The notes under the pieces: generated by a model | What the model saw: the letters and a program-made list of their open reading frames with translations, nothing else | Told to the model about the DNA's origin: nothing | The model's database searches: none | Made by a program: the position numbers and the translations under genes | Shown: piece by piece, positions 17,101-24,493 of the stretch | How the letters are laid out: each line of letters opens with the position of its first letter | Numbering within the stretch: the stretch's first letter is position 1 | Assembly (NCBI RefSeq): GCF_009363795.1 | Contig: NZ_CP045420.1 | Coordinates: 2,647,001 to 2,711,000, forward strand | Source of the DNA: Palleronia sp. THAF1 | GTDB lineage: Bacteria > Pseudomonadota > Alphaproteobacteria > Rhodobacterales > Rhodobacteraceae | Length of the DNA stretch: 64,000 nucleotides | Direction: 5' to 3'

Positions 17101-17586
17101 TCACAGGAAATTGGGCAGGGGGCGTAGAAAGATGCCAAGCACCTGATCGACCAGCCACCAAACGATGCCGGCAGCGGCAACGGCAGAGACGAGGATGGCG
17201 ATCCAGCGGCGCTCCCCAAGGATCAATGCTCCGCCCGCGATGAATACGGTCGTGGACAGCAGGAAACCCGCCGGGCGCAGCGCAATAGCATACAGCACCA
17301 TCAAGCCGAGCAAGGCCAAGGCTTGACCAAGCTTGTATTCGTGCAACCGCCGCCAGTTGATATCGGTGGGCGAAGGCTCGGAGCCCTCAGTCGCCTCGAG
17401 TCCGAACAGGACGACCAAGCCGACGATCACGCCGAAGACGCTCAGGATTTTGGGGAAGGTCGAGGGCCAGACGGGGTTGCGCTGCATGAAAGGCGGTAGC
17501 AGTTGGTCCATCGTGAAGAATGCCGCGTATCCGTAGACGCAGCAGAATGCCACGAAGACGAGCGCGATCCAGCGATCAAGAGCCAT
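17101..17586 (-). CDS. tctB: Tripartite tricarboxylate transporter small permease TctB
   Basis: A 161-residue membrane protein with four hydrophobic segments, the TctB pattern, including ALDRWIALVFVAFCCVYGYA at the start and ALALLGLMVLYAIALRPAGF in the middle. A strong ribosome site GGGAGGAG precedes the ATG by six bases. It assists TctA in the inner membrane. It follows the tctC gene after 90 bp that contain a stable hairpin, which may reduce expression of the membrane parts relative to the binding protein. Confidence 0.9.
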   Translation of the reverse strand: MALDRWIALVFVAFCCVYGYAAFFTMDQLLPPFMQRNPVWPSTFPKILSVFGVIVGLVVLFGLEATEGSEPSPTDINWRRLHEYKLGQALALLGLMVLYAIALRPAGFLLSTTVFIAGGALILGERRWIAILVSAVAAAGIVWWLVDQVLGIFLRPLPNFL

Positions 17587-17630
17587 GACGTTCTCCTCCC
17601 TGAGAATATCTTTGGGTCACTATGTAAAGC

Positions 17631-17657
17631 GGACGGCCGGACTGATCCCGGCCGCCC
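17631..17657 (-). terminator. Attenuator-like hairpin between tctC and tctB
   Basis: On the minus strand a GC-rich stem of ten positions with one mismatch (GGGCGGCCGG paired with CCGGCCGTCC) and a seven-base loop follows the tctC stop by about 20 bases, then GCTTTAC. The T-run is short, so read-through is expected. Such an element would let TctC be made in excess of TctBA. Confidence 0.55.
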
Positions 17658-17676
17658 ACAGATCAAGAACTGTCGA

Positions 17677-18669
17677 TCAGAGGAAACCGAGTTCCCGCAT
17701 CAGGTCGCCGATTTCCTGTTCCTGCTCTTCCAGGAAGGTGCGGAAATCGTCGCCTTCATTGTAGATGTTCACCCAGCCGTTGCGCGAACGAACGTCTTCC
17801 CAGGCTTCGGTCTCGTACATCTGCGAGAAGGCCTGCTGCATGGCCGTGACCTGCTCTTCCGGCAGGCCGGGGGCCGCGAAGAAGCCGCGCCAGTTCACGA
17901 ATTCGGTGTCGATGCCCTGCTCGACGAAGGTGGGCGCGCTGTCGTAGGCAGGCACACGCTCAGCCGCGGTGATGCCAAGGATGCGAACTTCGCCCTGCTC
18001 GGCCAGTGCGATCGCCTCGGACAGGCCAGTGGACAGCGCGTCGATCTCGCCCGAAAGCAGACCGGCCATCGCCTCACCGCCCGCGTCGTAGGGGATGTAG
18101 TTCAGCATGGTCGGGTCTTCGCCCGCCGCACGCATCACAAGCGCGGCCACAAGGTGGTCTAGGCCACCGGGAACCGAACCGCCGCCGACGGCGAAGTCGT
18201 CGCCCTGCTCGTTGTAAGCGGACAGCAGGCCTTGCATGTCCTGAATGTCGCTATCGGTTGGCACGACGATGGCAGCGTAGTCACCGATTGTGCCGGCAAC
18301 AAGCGTCAGGTCGCGGAACGACTGCGGGAAAACTCCCGTCAGGGACCGGATCACGATGGGGGTAGAGTTCACCATCACCGTGTTGTTCAGGCTTTCGGCG
18401 TTCTCGATCATGTAGTTGATCGCCGTGCCGCCGCCGCCGCCGGACATGTTCTCATAGCTGGCCGAACCGACGAGGCCCGAGTTGGTCAGCGCTTCGCCGG
18501 TGCCGCGTGCGGTGCCGTCCCAGCCGCCGCCAGCGCCGCCCGGAATGATGAAGTGCAAGTCTTCCATGACCTGCTCGGACGTGTGCTGCTCGGCAAAGGC
18601 GATGCCGCCAAATGCGAAGGTGGCCGTCGCGGCCAGCATGGCGGCGCGGCGTGTAAAGGTGGTCTTCAT
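17677..18669 (-). CDS. tctC: Tripartite tricarboxylate transporter periplasmic binding protein TctC
   Basis: A 330-residue exported solute-binding protein (Bug/TctC family). The signal peptide is MKTTFTRRAAMLAATATFAF followed by GGIAFA. The first beta-loop motif IIPGGAGGGWDGTARGTGEA, with the glycine-rich ligand loop, and NYIPYDAGGEAMAGLLSGE are diagnostic. The ATG at 18669 follows GGGAGGAAT by about five bases; an open frame continues upstream without similarity. Binds the organic acid transported by TctAB. Divergent from the two-component system at 18775, which probably controls it. Confidence 0.93.
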   Translation of the reverse strand: MKTTFTRRAAMLAATATFAFGGIAFAEQHTSEQVMEDLHFIIPGGAGGGWDGTARGTGEALTNSGLVGSASYENMSGGGGGTAINYMIENAESLNNTVMVNSTPIVIRSLTGVFPQSFRDLTLVAGTIGDYAAIVVPTDSDIQDMQGLLSAYNEQGDDFAVGGGSVPGGLDHLVAALVMRAAGEDPTMLNYIPYDAGGEAMAGLLSGEIDALSTGLSEAIALAEQGEVRILGITAAERVPAYDSAPTFVEQGIDTEFVNWRGFFAAPGLPEEQVTAMQQAFSQMYETEAWEDVRSRNGWVNIYNEGDDFRTFLEEQEQEIGDLMRELGFL

Positions 18670-18774
18670 TGGTATTCCTCCCGTTTGACAGGCGGTCGTG
18701 GACCGCCCATTCCTGTGTTCACCACAGCAAACTGACATGGACCTGACACGCTGGCGGCAGATCGAAGGATGCAG

Positions 18775-19440
18775 ATGCGCTACCTCTTGGTAGAGGATAA
18801 CTCTGAACTGGCCGACGCGATCATGAACCGTCTTGTCCTTGATGGTCATGCGGTGGACCATGCCGGTTCTGTGGCACAGGCCCGCGACTGGCTGGCCGCC
18901 GCGTCCTATGACCTGATCCTGCTGGACGTCATGTTGCCCGACGGCGACGGGCGCGACCTTCTGCGACTGACCCGCAGGGACAACGGCACACCCGTCATCA
19001 TGCTGACCGCGCGGTCGCAGATTTCAGACCGTGTCAGTATGCTGGATCAGGGGGCCGACGACTACATCACAAAGCCTTTCGACTTTTCCGAACTCGAAGC
19101 CCGATGTCGCGCCGTTCTGCGCCGTCGCGGTGGCTCTGCCCGAAACGAGATCGCCATCGGAACCGCGATATTCGACCCCACGTCCGGCAGCCTGCGCATG
19201 GGCAACGAGACGACCGAACTTCGCAACAGGGAAACCCGCCTGCTGGAAACGCTCGTGCGCCATCCCGGTCAGGTCATGTCGAAGGATCGCCTGCTCGACA
19301 GCCTGTTTTCCTTTGATGCGGATGTCACCGAGAACGCCATCGAAGTCTACATCGGCCGTCTGCGCCGCCGCCTTCAGGGCACCCACGCGCGGATAGAAAC
19401 GGTGCGCGGCATGGGCTACCGGCTCGACCTGCCGGAATGA
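18775..19440 (+). CDS. tctD: Two-component response regulator (TctD-like, OmpR family)
   Basis: A 221-residue regulator: receiver domain (residues 1 to about 115) with phospho-acceptor Asp near 51 in LILLDVMLPDGDG, Lys in DYITKPFDFSEL, and a winged-helix DNA-binding domain ending in AIEVYIGRLRRRL and VRGMGYRL. I prefer the second ATG (18775), six bases after GAAGG, over the ATG at 18769. The stop overlaps the kinase start (ATGA). Its position, divergent from tctC, points to control of the TTT transporter and downstream catabolic genes. Confidence 0.9.
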   Translation: MRYLLVEDNSELADAIMNRLVLDGHAVDHAGSVAQARDWLAAASYDLILLDVMLPDGDGRDLLRLTRRDNGTPVIMLTARSQISDRVSMLDQGADDYITKPFDFSELEARCRAVLRRRGGSARNEIAIGTAIFDPTSGSLRMGNETTELRNRETRLLETLVRHPGQVMSKDRLLDSLFSFDADVTENAIEVYIGRLRRRLQGTHARIETVRGMGYRLDLPE

Positions 19441-20816
19441 CGCCACAGGGTTCTATCCTTCGCCGCCTGACCCTGCTGCTGGCCGGGGTGGCGGCGGTGC
19501 TGTCGATCCTGTCGTGGCTTACGGTGTCCGACTTCGCGCGTCGCGCGGTGGGTCAGGCGCAGGACAACGTGCTGGCCGCATCGGTGACCAGCATCGTGGA
19601 GACGCTGCGCGCGGAAGACGGCGAGGTGCAGCTTGAACTGCCCTACTCCGCCTTCTCCATGCTGGGCGCGATCAGCGAAGACCGCGTGTTTTACCGCGTG
19701 ACCGCCGACGGAGCCCTGCTGACCGGCTACGACGATCTGCCGAGTGTGGGCGCGGGCGAGGCGGACCCGACCCGCGTGACATTCGCGACCGACGGCTACG
19801 CCGGAGAAACGGTGCGCCTTGCAAACGCCACGCGGATCGTGGCGGTCGGCGGCGATCCCGTTCCGGTGTCGGTGACCGTTGCCCAAACGCGGGCCGGGGT
19901 GACGCAGGTGGCGTTGGACCTGTCGCGTCGTGCGGCGCTGATATCGCTGATCTTCTTCTGCATCGCGGTCCTGCTGTCGGCCATCGCCGCGCGTGCTTCT
20001 CTGCGACCCCTGTCCGATGTCACGGATGCCGTCGCGCGGCGCGGCCCGTCCGACCTGCGCCCCCTGCGCCGCCGTGCCCCGTCAGAGCTTGCACCTTTGA
20101 TCGAAGCGCTGGACCGGCTGATTGTAAGACTGGCCGAGACCGTCAGCCGGTCCGAGGAATTCATCACCGAAGCCGCGCACCGCATCCGCACCCCGCTGGC
20201 CACGGTCAGGATGCAATCCGAACTGGCGTTGCGCGAAGCCACGACCGATCCGGACCGCCAACGCCTGCGCCGCATCATCCGCGCCGTAGACGAAAGCTCA
20301 CGCTCGGCCGGTCAGTTGCTGGATCACGCAACGGTGGCCTTCCGGGCCGAGGATCTGGTGCGCGACCCCGTCGATCTATCGCAACTGGCCCTGCGCACCG
20401 TCGCATCGATCCGCCCGACCGCAACGATGCGCGACATCGAAATCACGCTTCGCACCGACCCCGCGCCCGTACTGGGCGATCCGGTCCTACTGGACACCGC
20501 GCTGCGCAACGTGCTCGACAATGCCGTCAAATACTCGCCCGAAGCGACGGATATCCACATCGCCACCGGGCAAGAGAAGGGCGAGGCCTTCGTGCGCGTC
20601 AGGGATCAGGGGCCGGGGTTGGGCAGCGGTGCGTTCGACGACCTGACAGAGCGCTTTCGTCGCGGCGATACGGCCGCCGAGCACGTCGGCTCTGGGTTGG
20701 GCCTGACCATCACGCGTGATGTCCTGAAAGCCCACGGGGGTCGGCTCATTCTAGAGAATTGCAACGGCATGGAAGGGAACGGCGCATGCGTATCGCTTAT
20801 CTTGCCCTCGGGCTGA
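19437..20816 (+). CDS. tctE: Sensor histidine kinase (TctE-like)
   Basis: A 459-residue membrane kinase. Membrane segments near residues 12-35 and 165-185 bracket a periplasmic sensor of about 130 residues. The H-box is FITEAAHRIRTPLATVRM with His near 247, the N-box NVLDNAVKYSPEA, G1 RVRDQGPGLG and G2 GSGLGLTI are intact. Partner of the upstream regulator (ATGA overlap). It probably senses the transported acid, directly or through the periplasmic protein encoded next, whose gene starts 31 bases before this stop. Confidence 0.92.
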   Translation: MTPQGSILRRLTLLLAGVAAVLSILSWLTVSDFARRAVGQAQDNVLAASVTSIVETLRAEDGEVQLELPYSAFSMLGAISEDRVFYRVTADGALLTGYDDLPSVGAGEADPTRVTFATDGYAGETVRLANATRIVAVGGDPVPVSVTVAQTRAGVTQVALDLSRRAALISLIFFCIAVLLSAIAARASLRPLSDVTDAVARRGPSDLRPLRRRAPSELAPLIEALDRLIVRLAETVSRSEEFITEAAHRIRTPLATVRMQSELALREATTDPDRQRLRRIIRAVDESSRSAGQLLDHATVAFRAEDLVRDPVDLSQLALRTVASIRPTATMRDIEITLRTDPAPVLGDPVLLDTALRNVLDNAVKYSPEATDIHIATGQEKGEAFVRVRDQGPGLGSGAFDDLTERFRRGDTAAEHVGSGLGLTITRDVLKAHGGRLILENCNGMEGNGACVSLILPSG

Positions 20817-21835
20817 TCCTGTCGCTTTGGTCCGGCGCAGTCGCTCAGCCGATGCTGGAGGATCGGCACGTCTACGAAGGAACCTCCGATCGTGTGCTGC
20901 GCATCCTGTCGACCGCCGATCTCGACGTGTTCGATCCCTACCTGACCGCATTTCACGACCGGAACCCCGCAATCGGCATCGACTACAGCGTCGTCTCGTC
21001 AGCCGATCTGGAACGCCTGATCCGCGACGGCGCGCCCTACGATCTCGCGCTGTCCTCGGCGATGGACCTGCAGTTCCAGCTTGCCAACGACGGCTACGCC
21101 TTGCGCTACCAATCCGAGGCGACGAAGCAGCTTCCCGACTGGGCCGTCTGGCGCGAGCTGATATTCGCCTTCACCGCCGAGCCCGCCGTGATCGTCATTT
21201 CCGAGGATGCGATGGGCGACCTTCCGATCCCCACGACCCGCAGCGATCTGATTACCTTGTTGCGCGACCACCCGGACCGGTTCCGAGGGCGGATCGGCAC
21301 GTATGACGTGCGCGACAGCGGTCTGGGCTATCTGTTCGCCACGCAGGACGCTCGCGCGACGGAAGCCTACTGGCGATTGTCAGAAGTGATGGGCCGTCTG
21401 AACCCCAAGCTGTACTGCTGCTCTGGCGCGATGATCGATGAGCTGTCCAGCGGCGCTCTCGTGCTCGCCTACAATGTCCTTGGCAGTTACGCGCGCAACC
21501 GGCTGGCGACAGAGGGGGCGGACGACCTTCTTATCGTCGAGATGCAGGATTTCGCCAACGTCATGCTCCGCACCGCCATCGTGCCGAAACAGGCCGCGGC
21601 GCCCGAGCTTGCCGGTATGTTCATCGATCATCTGGTCCGCATCGGCCTGCGACCGATCCCTGGAAGCTGGCCTCTTCCACCGCTGAACGGCATCAATGCC
21701 GCCACTGACGCGCAAAGCTTCGGTCCGATCCGTCTGGGACCGGGGCTGATGGTCAATCTGGACCGACTCAACCGACGAAACTTCCTAAACGCTTGGGAAA
21801 ACTCGATCCGCCAAACGCAGATAGGGGGTCGGTAA
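20786..21835 (+). CDS. Periplasmic ABC-type (iron/2-aminoethylphosphonate-like) substrate-binding protein
   Basis: A 349-residue exported protein with signal MRIAYLALGLILSLWSGAVA. The mature part resembles the bacterial extracellular solute-binding family 1 fold (RILSTADLDVFDPYLTAFHDRNPAIG; PYDLALSSAMDLQF). No ABC permease or ATPase is next to it. It overlaps the end of the kinase gene by 31 bases, so I infer that it acts as an extra periplasmic sensor subunit of the TctDE system rather than in transport. Start ATG at 20786 follows GAAGGGAAC; an upstream ATG at 20759 is in frame but adds a non-signal-like leader. Ligand unknown. Confidence 0.75.
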   Translation: MRIAYLALGLILSLWSGAVAQPMLEDRHVYEGTSDRVLRILSTADLDVFDPYLTAFHDRNPAIGIDYSVVSSADLERLIRDGAPYDLALSSAMDLQFQLANDGYALRYQSEATKQLPDWAVWRELIFAFTAEPAVIVISEDAMGDLPIPTTRSDLITLLRDHPDRFRGRIGTYDVRDSGLGYLFATQDARATEAYWRLSEVMGRLNPKLYCCSGAMIDELSSGALVLAYNVLGSYARNRLATEGADDLLIVEMQDFANVMLRTAIVPKQAAAPELAGMFIDHLVRIGLRPIPGSWPLPPLNGINAATDAQSFGPIRLGPGLMVNLDRLNRRNFLNAWENSIRQTQIGGR

Positions 21836-22617
21836 GAGCGGCGCCGTAGTCACATCCGATACGCAGTCATCCGCCCCTTTGCCTTCACCACGACCGCGTG
21901 GATGCCCTACTGCACGGGCATGTGCGATGACAGCTTGGAGTACCCGTTGGCGATCCAAGAGAGACTGGGATTGCAAAGCGGATACCGAGCCTGATCAAGC
22001 CTGCCTCCACCATCGAAACGCTGTTCGATCTGGCGGGCGCCACGGCGCACGCCTTGGTGTCAGAAAGAACTTCTTCAGGACCAGATGACCCAGATCCTGC
22101 GCACCATGCTGACGCCTTCCCTCTCGAAGAGTATCGCGCGGGAAACTGCGCGGGTACCAGCGTTTCGATGTTGATTGTTCGGGTTAGCAGAGCACGGTGC
22201 GGGGCGCGCACAGGTTTGCTCAGGGTCGGCGTATCGTCGAGCTTCGACATCACTCCCAGCTTTTCGCTAAGAAAGAAGACCGGTTTTGACCGCGAAAAGC
22301 GACACACCGCGGCAATTAGCTTACCCTCAAGGCCCGGCGCAAGATTCAGAAGTACAACTTTAACCGCCCCAGCCGGTTCGTTTTCTGGACGTATCAATGG
22401 GCACTGTCGGCCGGAACGGCCTAGCTATGCTTTGGGGGACCCGACACCCACATGCTGTTCATAGTGGTAAACATGTGCCCCTCGAGTCCTCGTCGATGCA
22501 AGCGAAGCCTGGGTCCTCCACTGGTGCAGTGCGGCGTCGCTTGAAATGCTATCCAGTCGCCAACAAGCTGCGACTATCGGCGTAGAACGCTTACTGGCTT
22601 CATACCCCGACTTCTGG
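21836..22617. other. 782-bp gene-poor interval
   Basis: No gene can be supported here. Right after the binding protein stop there is a short open stretch without a start codon (about 21836-21993) that reads protein-like, including TAWMPYCTGMCDDSLEYPL, and another near 22080 (QMTQILRTMLTPSLSKSIAR). Neither is recognised. They may be relics of a decayed gene. Codon use and base composition look less GC-biased than the neighbours, by eye only. Confidence 0.4.
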
Positions 22618-23241
22618 TCAGGCGCCCCACGTCCGGATTGGACCAGTGTCGATATGGGTGAACGAGTCACCGTAGCGCCCGACGCCACCGATCTGCAGCC
22701 ATTCGGCCACGTTCGCGACCTGCTGCGGGGGAACGCCGTCCAAGCGGATATCGGCTGCGCGACGCCGCATGTGATAGCTTTTGGTCGCGGCCCCGATTCC
22801 CTTGCTGCGCAGGTGTTGCGTGGTGCGGGGCGTCCGGAAACCCGACAGCAGCGTGATTTCGCCCGAGTGCCCGTTCTGGCGCGCGATCGTCGTAAGCGTT
22901 GCAAGGCCCCAGTAGATCCTGCGATCCATGTCGGGCGCTTCGTCCTCTCGCCAATCCCGGAAGACCCAGTCGAGCTTGCGGATCGCGCGCCTGCTCTCGC
23001 GACCGTTCTTCATGAACTGGACAGCGACACGCTCGTCGGTATGCGCGTTCTTGATGTTCAAGTAGCTGTCCACATGCGGGAAGACATTGTCGAGCCGGGT
23101 GTCCGCACGGGTCGGAGGCGGTAGCTCTTCGTAGGCGCGTCTGCCGCAGCCGGACAGAAGAGGCAGCGCGGCACTGGCTCCAAGGCCAAACAGGATCTCG
23201 CGCCGACCGAATCGGCCCTCGGAAGGGGTTTTTGTCTGCAT
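22618..23241 (-). CDS. DUF882/YcbK-like M15-type peptidoglycan hydrolase, Tat lipoprotein
   Basis: A 207-residue protein of the DUF882 (peptidase M15-related) family. The N-terminus has a twin-arginine motif RFGRREILFGLG and then a lipobox LLSGCG, so it is probably exported by Tat and lipidated. Conserved metal-binding surroundings: SGFRTPRTTQHL and KSYHMRRRAADIRL, with a final FTHIDTGPIRTWG. Likely cleaves peptide cross-links in the cell wall. Start ATG at 23241 has GAGG upstream; an open frame continues further upstream without family similarity. It is isolated, with gene-poor DNA on both sides. Confidence 0.85.
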   Translation of the reverse strand: MQTKTPSEGRFGRREILFGLGASAALPLLSGCGRRAYEELPPPTRADTRLDNVFPHVDSYLNIKNAHTDERVAVQFMKNGRESRRAIRKLDWVFRDWREDEAPDMDRRIYWGLATLTTIARQNGHSGEITLLSGFRTPRTTQHLRSKGIGAATKSYHMRRRAADIRLDGVPPQQVANVAEWLQIGGVGRYGDSFTHIDTGPIRTWGA

Positions 23242-23505
23242 CTTTTGCCTCGTTACTGCTCTGCCCCGTTTTCGGGGTCTCTCAGAAGAACCGCTTCCGC
23301 GCGTCCTGTGTGCACAGGATGAGAACCCAACACCTCTGACGCAAGCATTTTTCGGCTTTACGCGCGAGTTGGATGGCCCACGCGCTTTCAACATCACGCT
23401 CGGTAAGGTGTTGTGATGGCCATTTTGCACGAAGTGTGGCGGGGTTCCGCGGTGCGATTTCGGCAGGATAATTGGACCGGCCGTTGCAGTGGCCTCTTTC
23501 GACTG

Positions 23506-23673
23506 TCACGTCATCACAGGCGAGCCGAACGTGTGGATGGCCTCGGTCAGCGCCTCGGCACAGAAGTCGGCCTCCAGCCTGTTCGAGATGCGCCGATTCA
23601 GCTCCTTGTGGATGTGCCAATCCAAGATCGCCACGAGGTAGAGGAACCCACGTCGCATGGGCAGATAGGCCGT
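23506..23673 (-). mobile_element. IS3-family transposase OrfB relic
   Basis: A minus-strand fragment of about 55 codons reads TAYLPMRRGFLYLVAILDWH, followed by a segment containing RRISNRLEADFCAEALTEAI and ending HTFGSPVMT-stop. This matches the integrase-core region of IS3-family OrfB proteins around the first catalytic aspartate (the D of LDWH region) and the helix before the second. Both sides are missing: an in-frame stop precedes it and the DDE remainder is absent. No terminal inverted repeats were found. A dead, partial copy. Confidence 0.75.
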
Positions 23674-24364
23674 TTACAGTCTAAGGACGTCATTCACGTG
23701 TCGCACGGAGCAAACGCAAACCTTTGATTAAAAACGGGAATACGACCTATAGGGCGGTCTTGCCGCTCCGGAGACCACAGGCCCGGCGCAAAGGATCGCT
23801 CGAACCACGTCAGGTCGCGCAAAGCGTCCTTTACGACGCGTCGCCATGCGCACGGCGGTAAGAAAGGTGGGAGTCCGTCGTCGAGCGGAAGGCCGGGGCC
23901 GACCTGGCCAGTAAAGTATCCGTTGCAGCCCCCGCCGGGCTTGTCGAGATCAGCCGGGAGGGCGACGGCCCTGTTTGAAGCTACCGGAGCAGATCCCTGA
24001 AAACGAACAGATCGACACACTGCCGAAATCCACATCCGAACTGCTCTCATGAACCGCGTCTCAGCCGTCGGAATGGCTGAGATCGTTTGTGATGAATGAA
24101 ATCGTAGGGAAACGGGGAAGTTCGCCTTCAGTCTGGGCCGCGCAACAACGCCGAATTTCTTGCAAATCAGCAAAGTAGCCCTTGTGACGGCATCTATCGT
24201 GCTCGCGCCACGGGCCTTTGGAAAATCTAGCCGTGCAATACGCAGAACCGAATCGGGCGTGCCGTCCACCAATTCTCATATCTGGTGAGCTTCGTGATCC
24301 CGTGATCAAACAGGTTTCCGCGCGCTTCTTTTCGAAAGCAATTGCTCGATCGACAAGAGGAGGG
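23674..24364. other. Gene-poor interval next to IS relic and SRP RNA
   Basis: About 690 bp without a supported gene. A minus-strand open frame at 23694-24272 (192 codons) has no recognisable domain, no convincing ribosome site and odd residue use, so it was not called. The segment may be decayed insertion-element DNA, or contain the downstream region of the SRP RNA gene transcribed from 24464. Confidence 0.4.
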
Positions 24365-24464
24365 AGGTGAGAGGCTGGACAACGACCCAAGCGAGGCTCG
24401 TTACGGCTGCTTCCTTCCGGATCTGACCGGGTTGGCGAGGTGCCTGCCCGCGCCAACCTCTCGA
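24365..24464 (-). ncRNA. ffs: Signal recognition particle RNA, small bacterial type (4.5S)
   Basis: The minus strand contains the universally conserved SRP core: GGTCAGATCCGGAAGGAAGC then AGCCGTAACGAG. The ends pair: GAGAGGTTGG (24462-24453) with CCAGCCTCTC (24378-24369), one G-U pair, giving a single hairpin of about 95-100 nt as expected for 4.5S RNA. It binds Ffh and targets nascent membrane proteins to the translocon. It lies 29 bp downstream of the nucleotidase gene on the same strand. Exact ends are estimated from the pairing. Confidence 0.92.
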
Positions 24465-24493
24465 TGCTCATGTATCTGGGCGTGCCTCGCGTT

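Noticed and set aside
21885-22464. Open frames on both strands, 130-170 codons, after the binding protein gene
   Set aside because: No similarity recognised, no ribosome sites, low-complexity Ser/Arg/Pro content.
23694-24272. Minus-strand open frame of 192 codons next to the IS3 relic
   Set aside because: No recognisable domain, no ribosome site, atypical composition. It may be decayed DNA.
24061-24471. Minus-strand open frame of 136 codons
   Set aside because: It runs through the SRP RNA gene, whose conserved structure explains the sequence.
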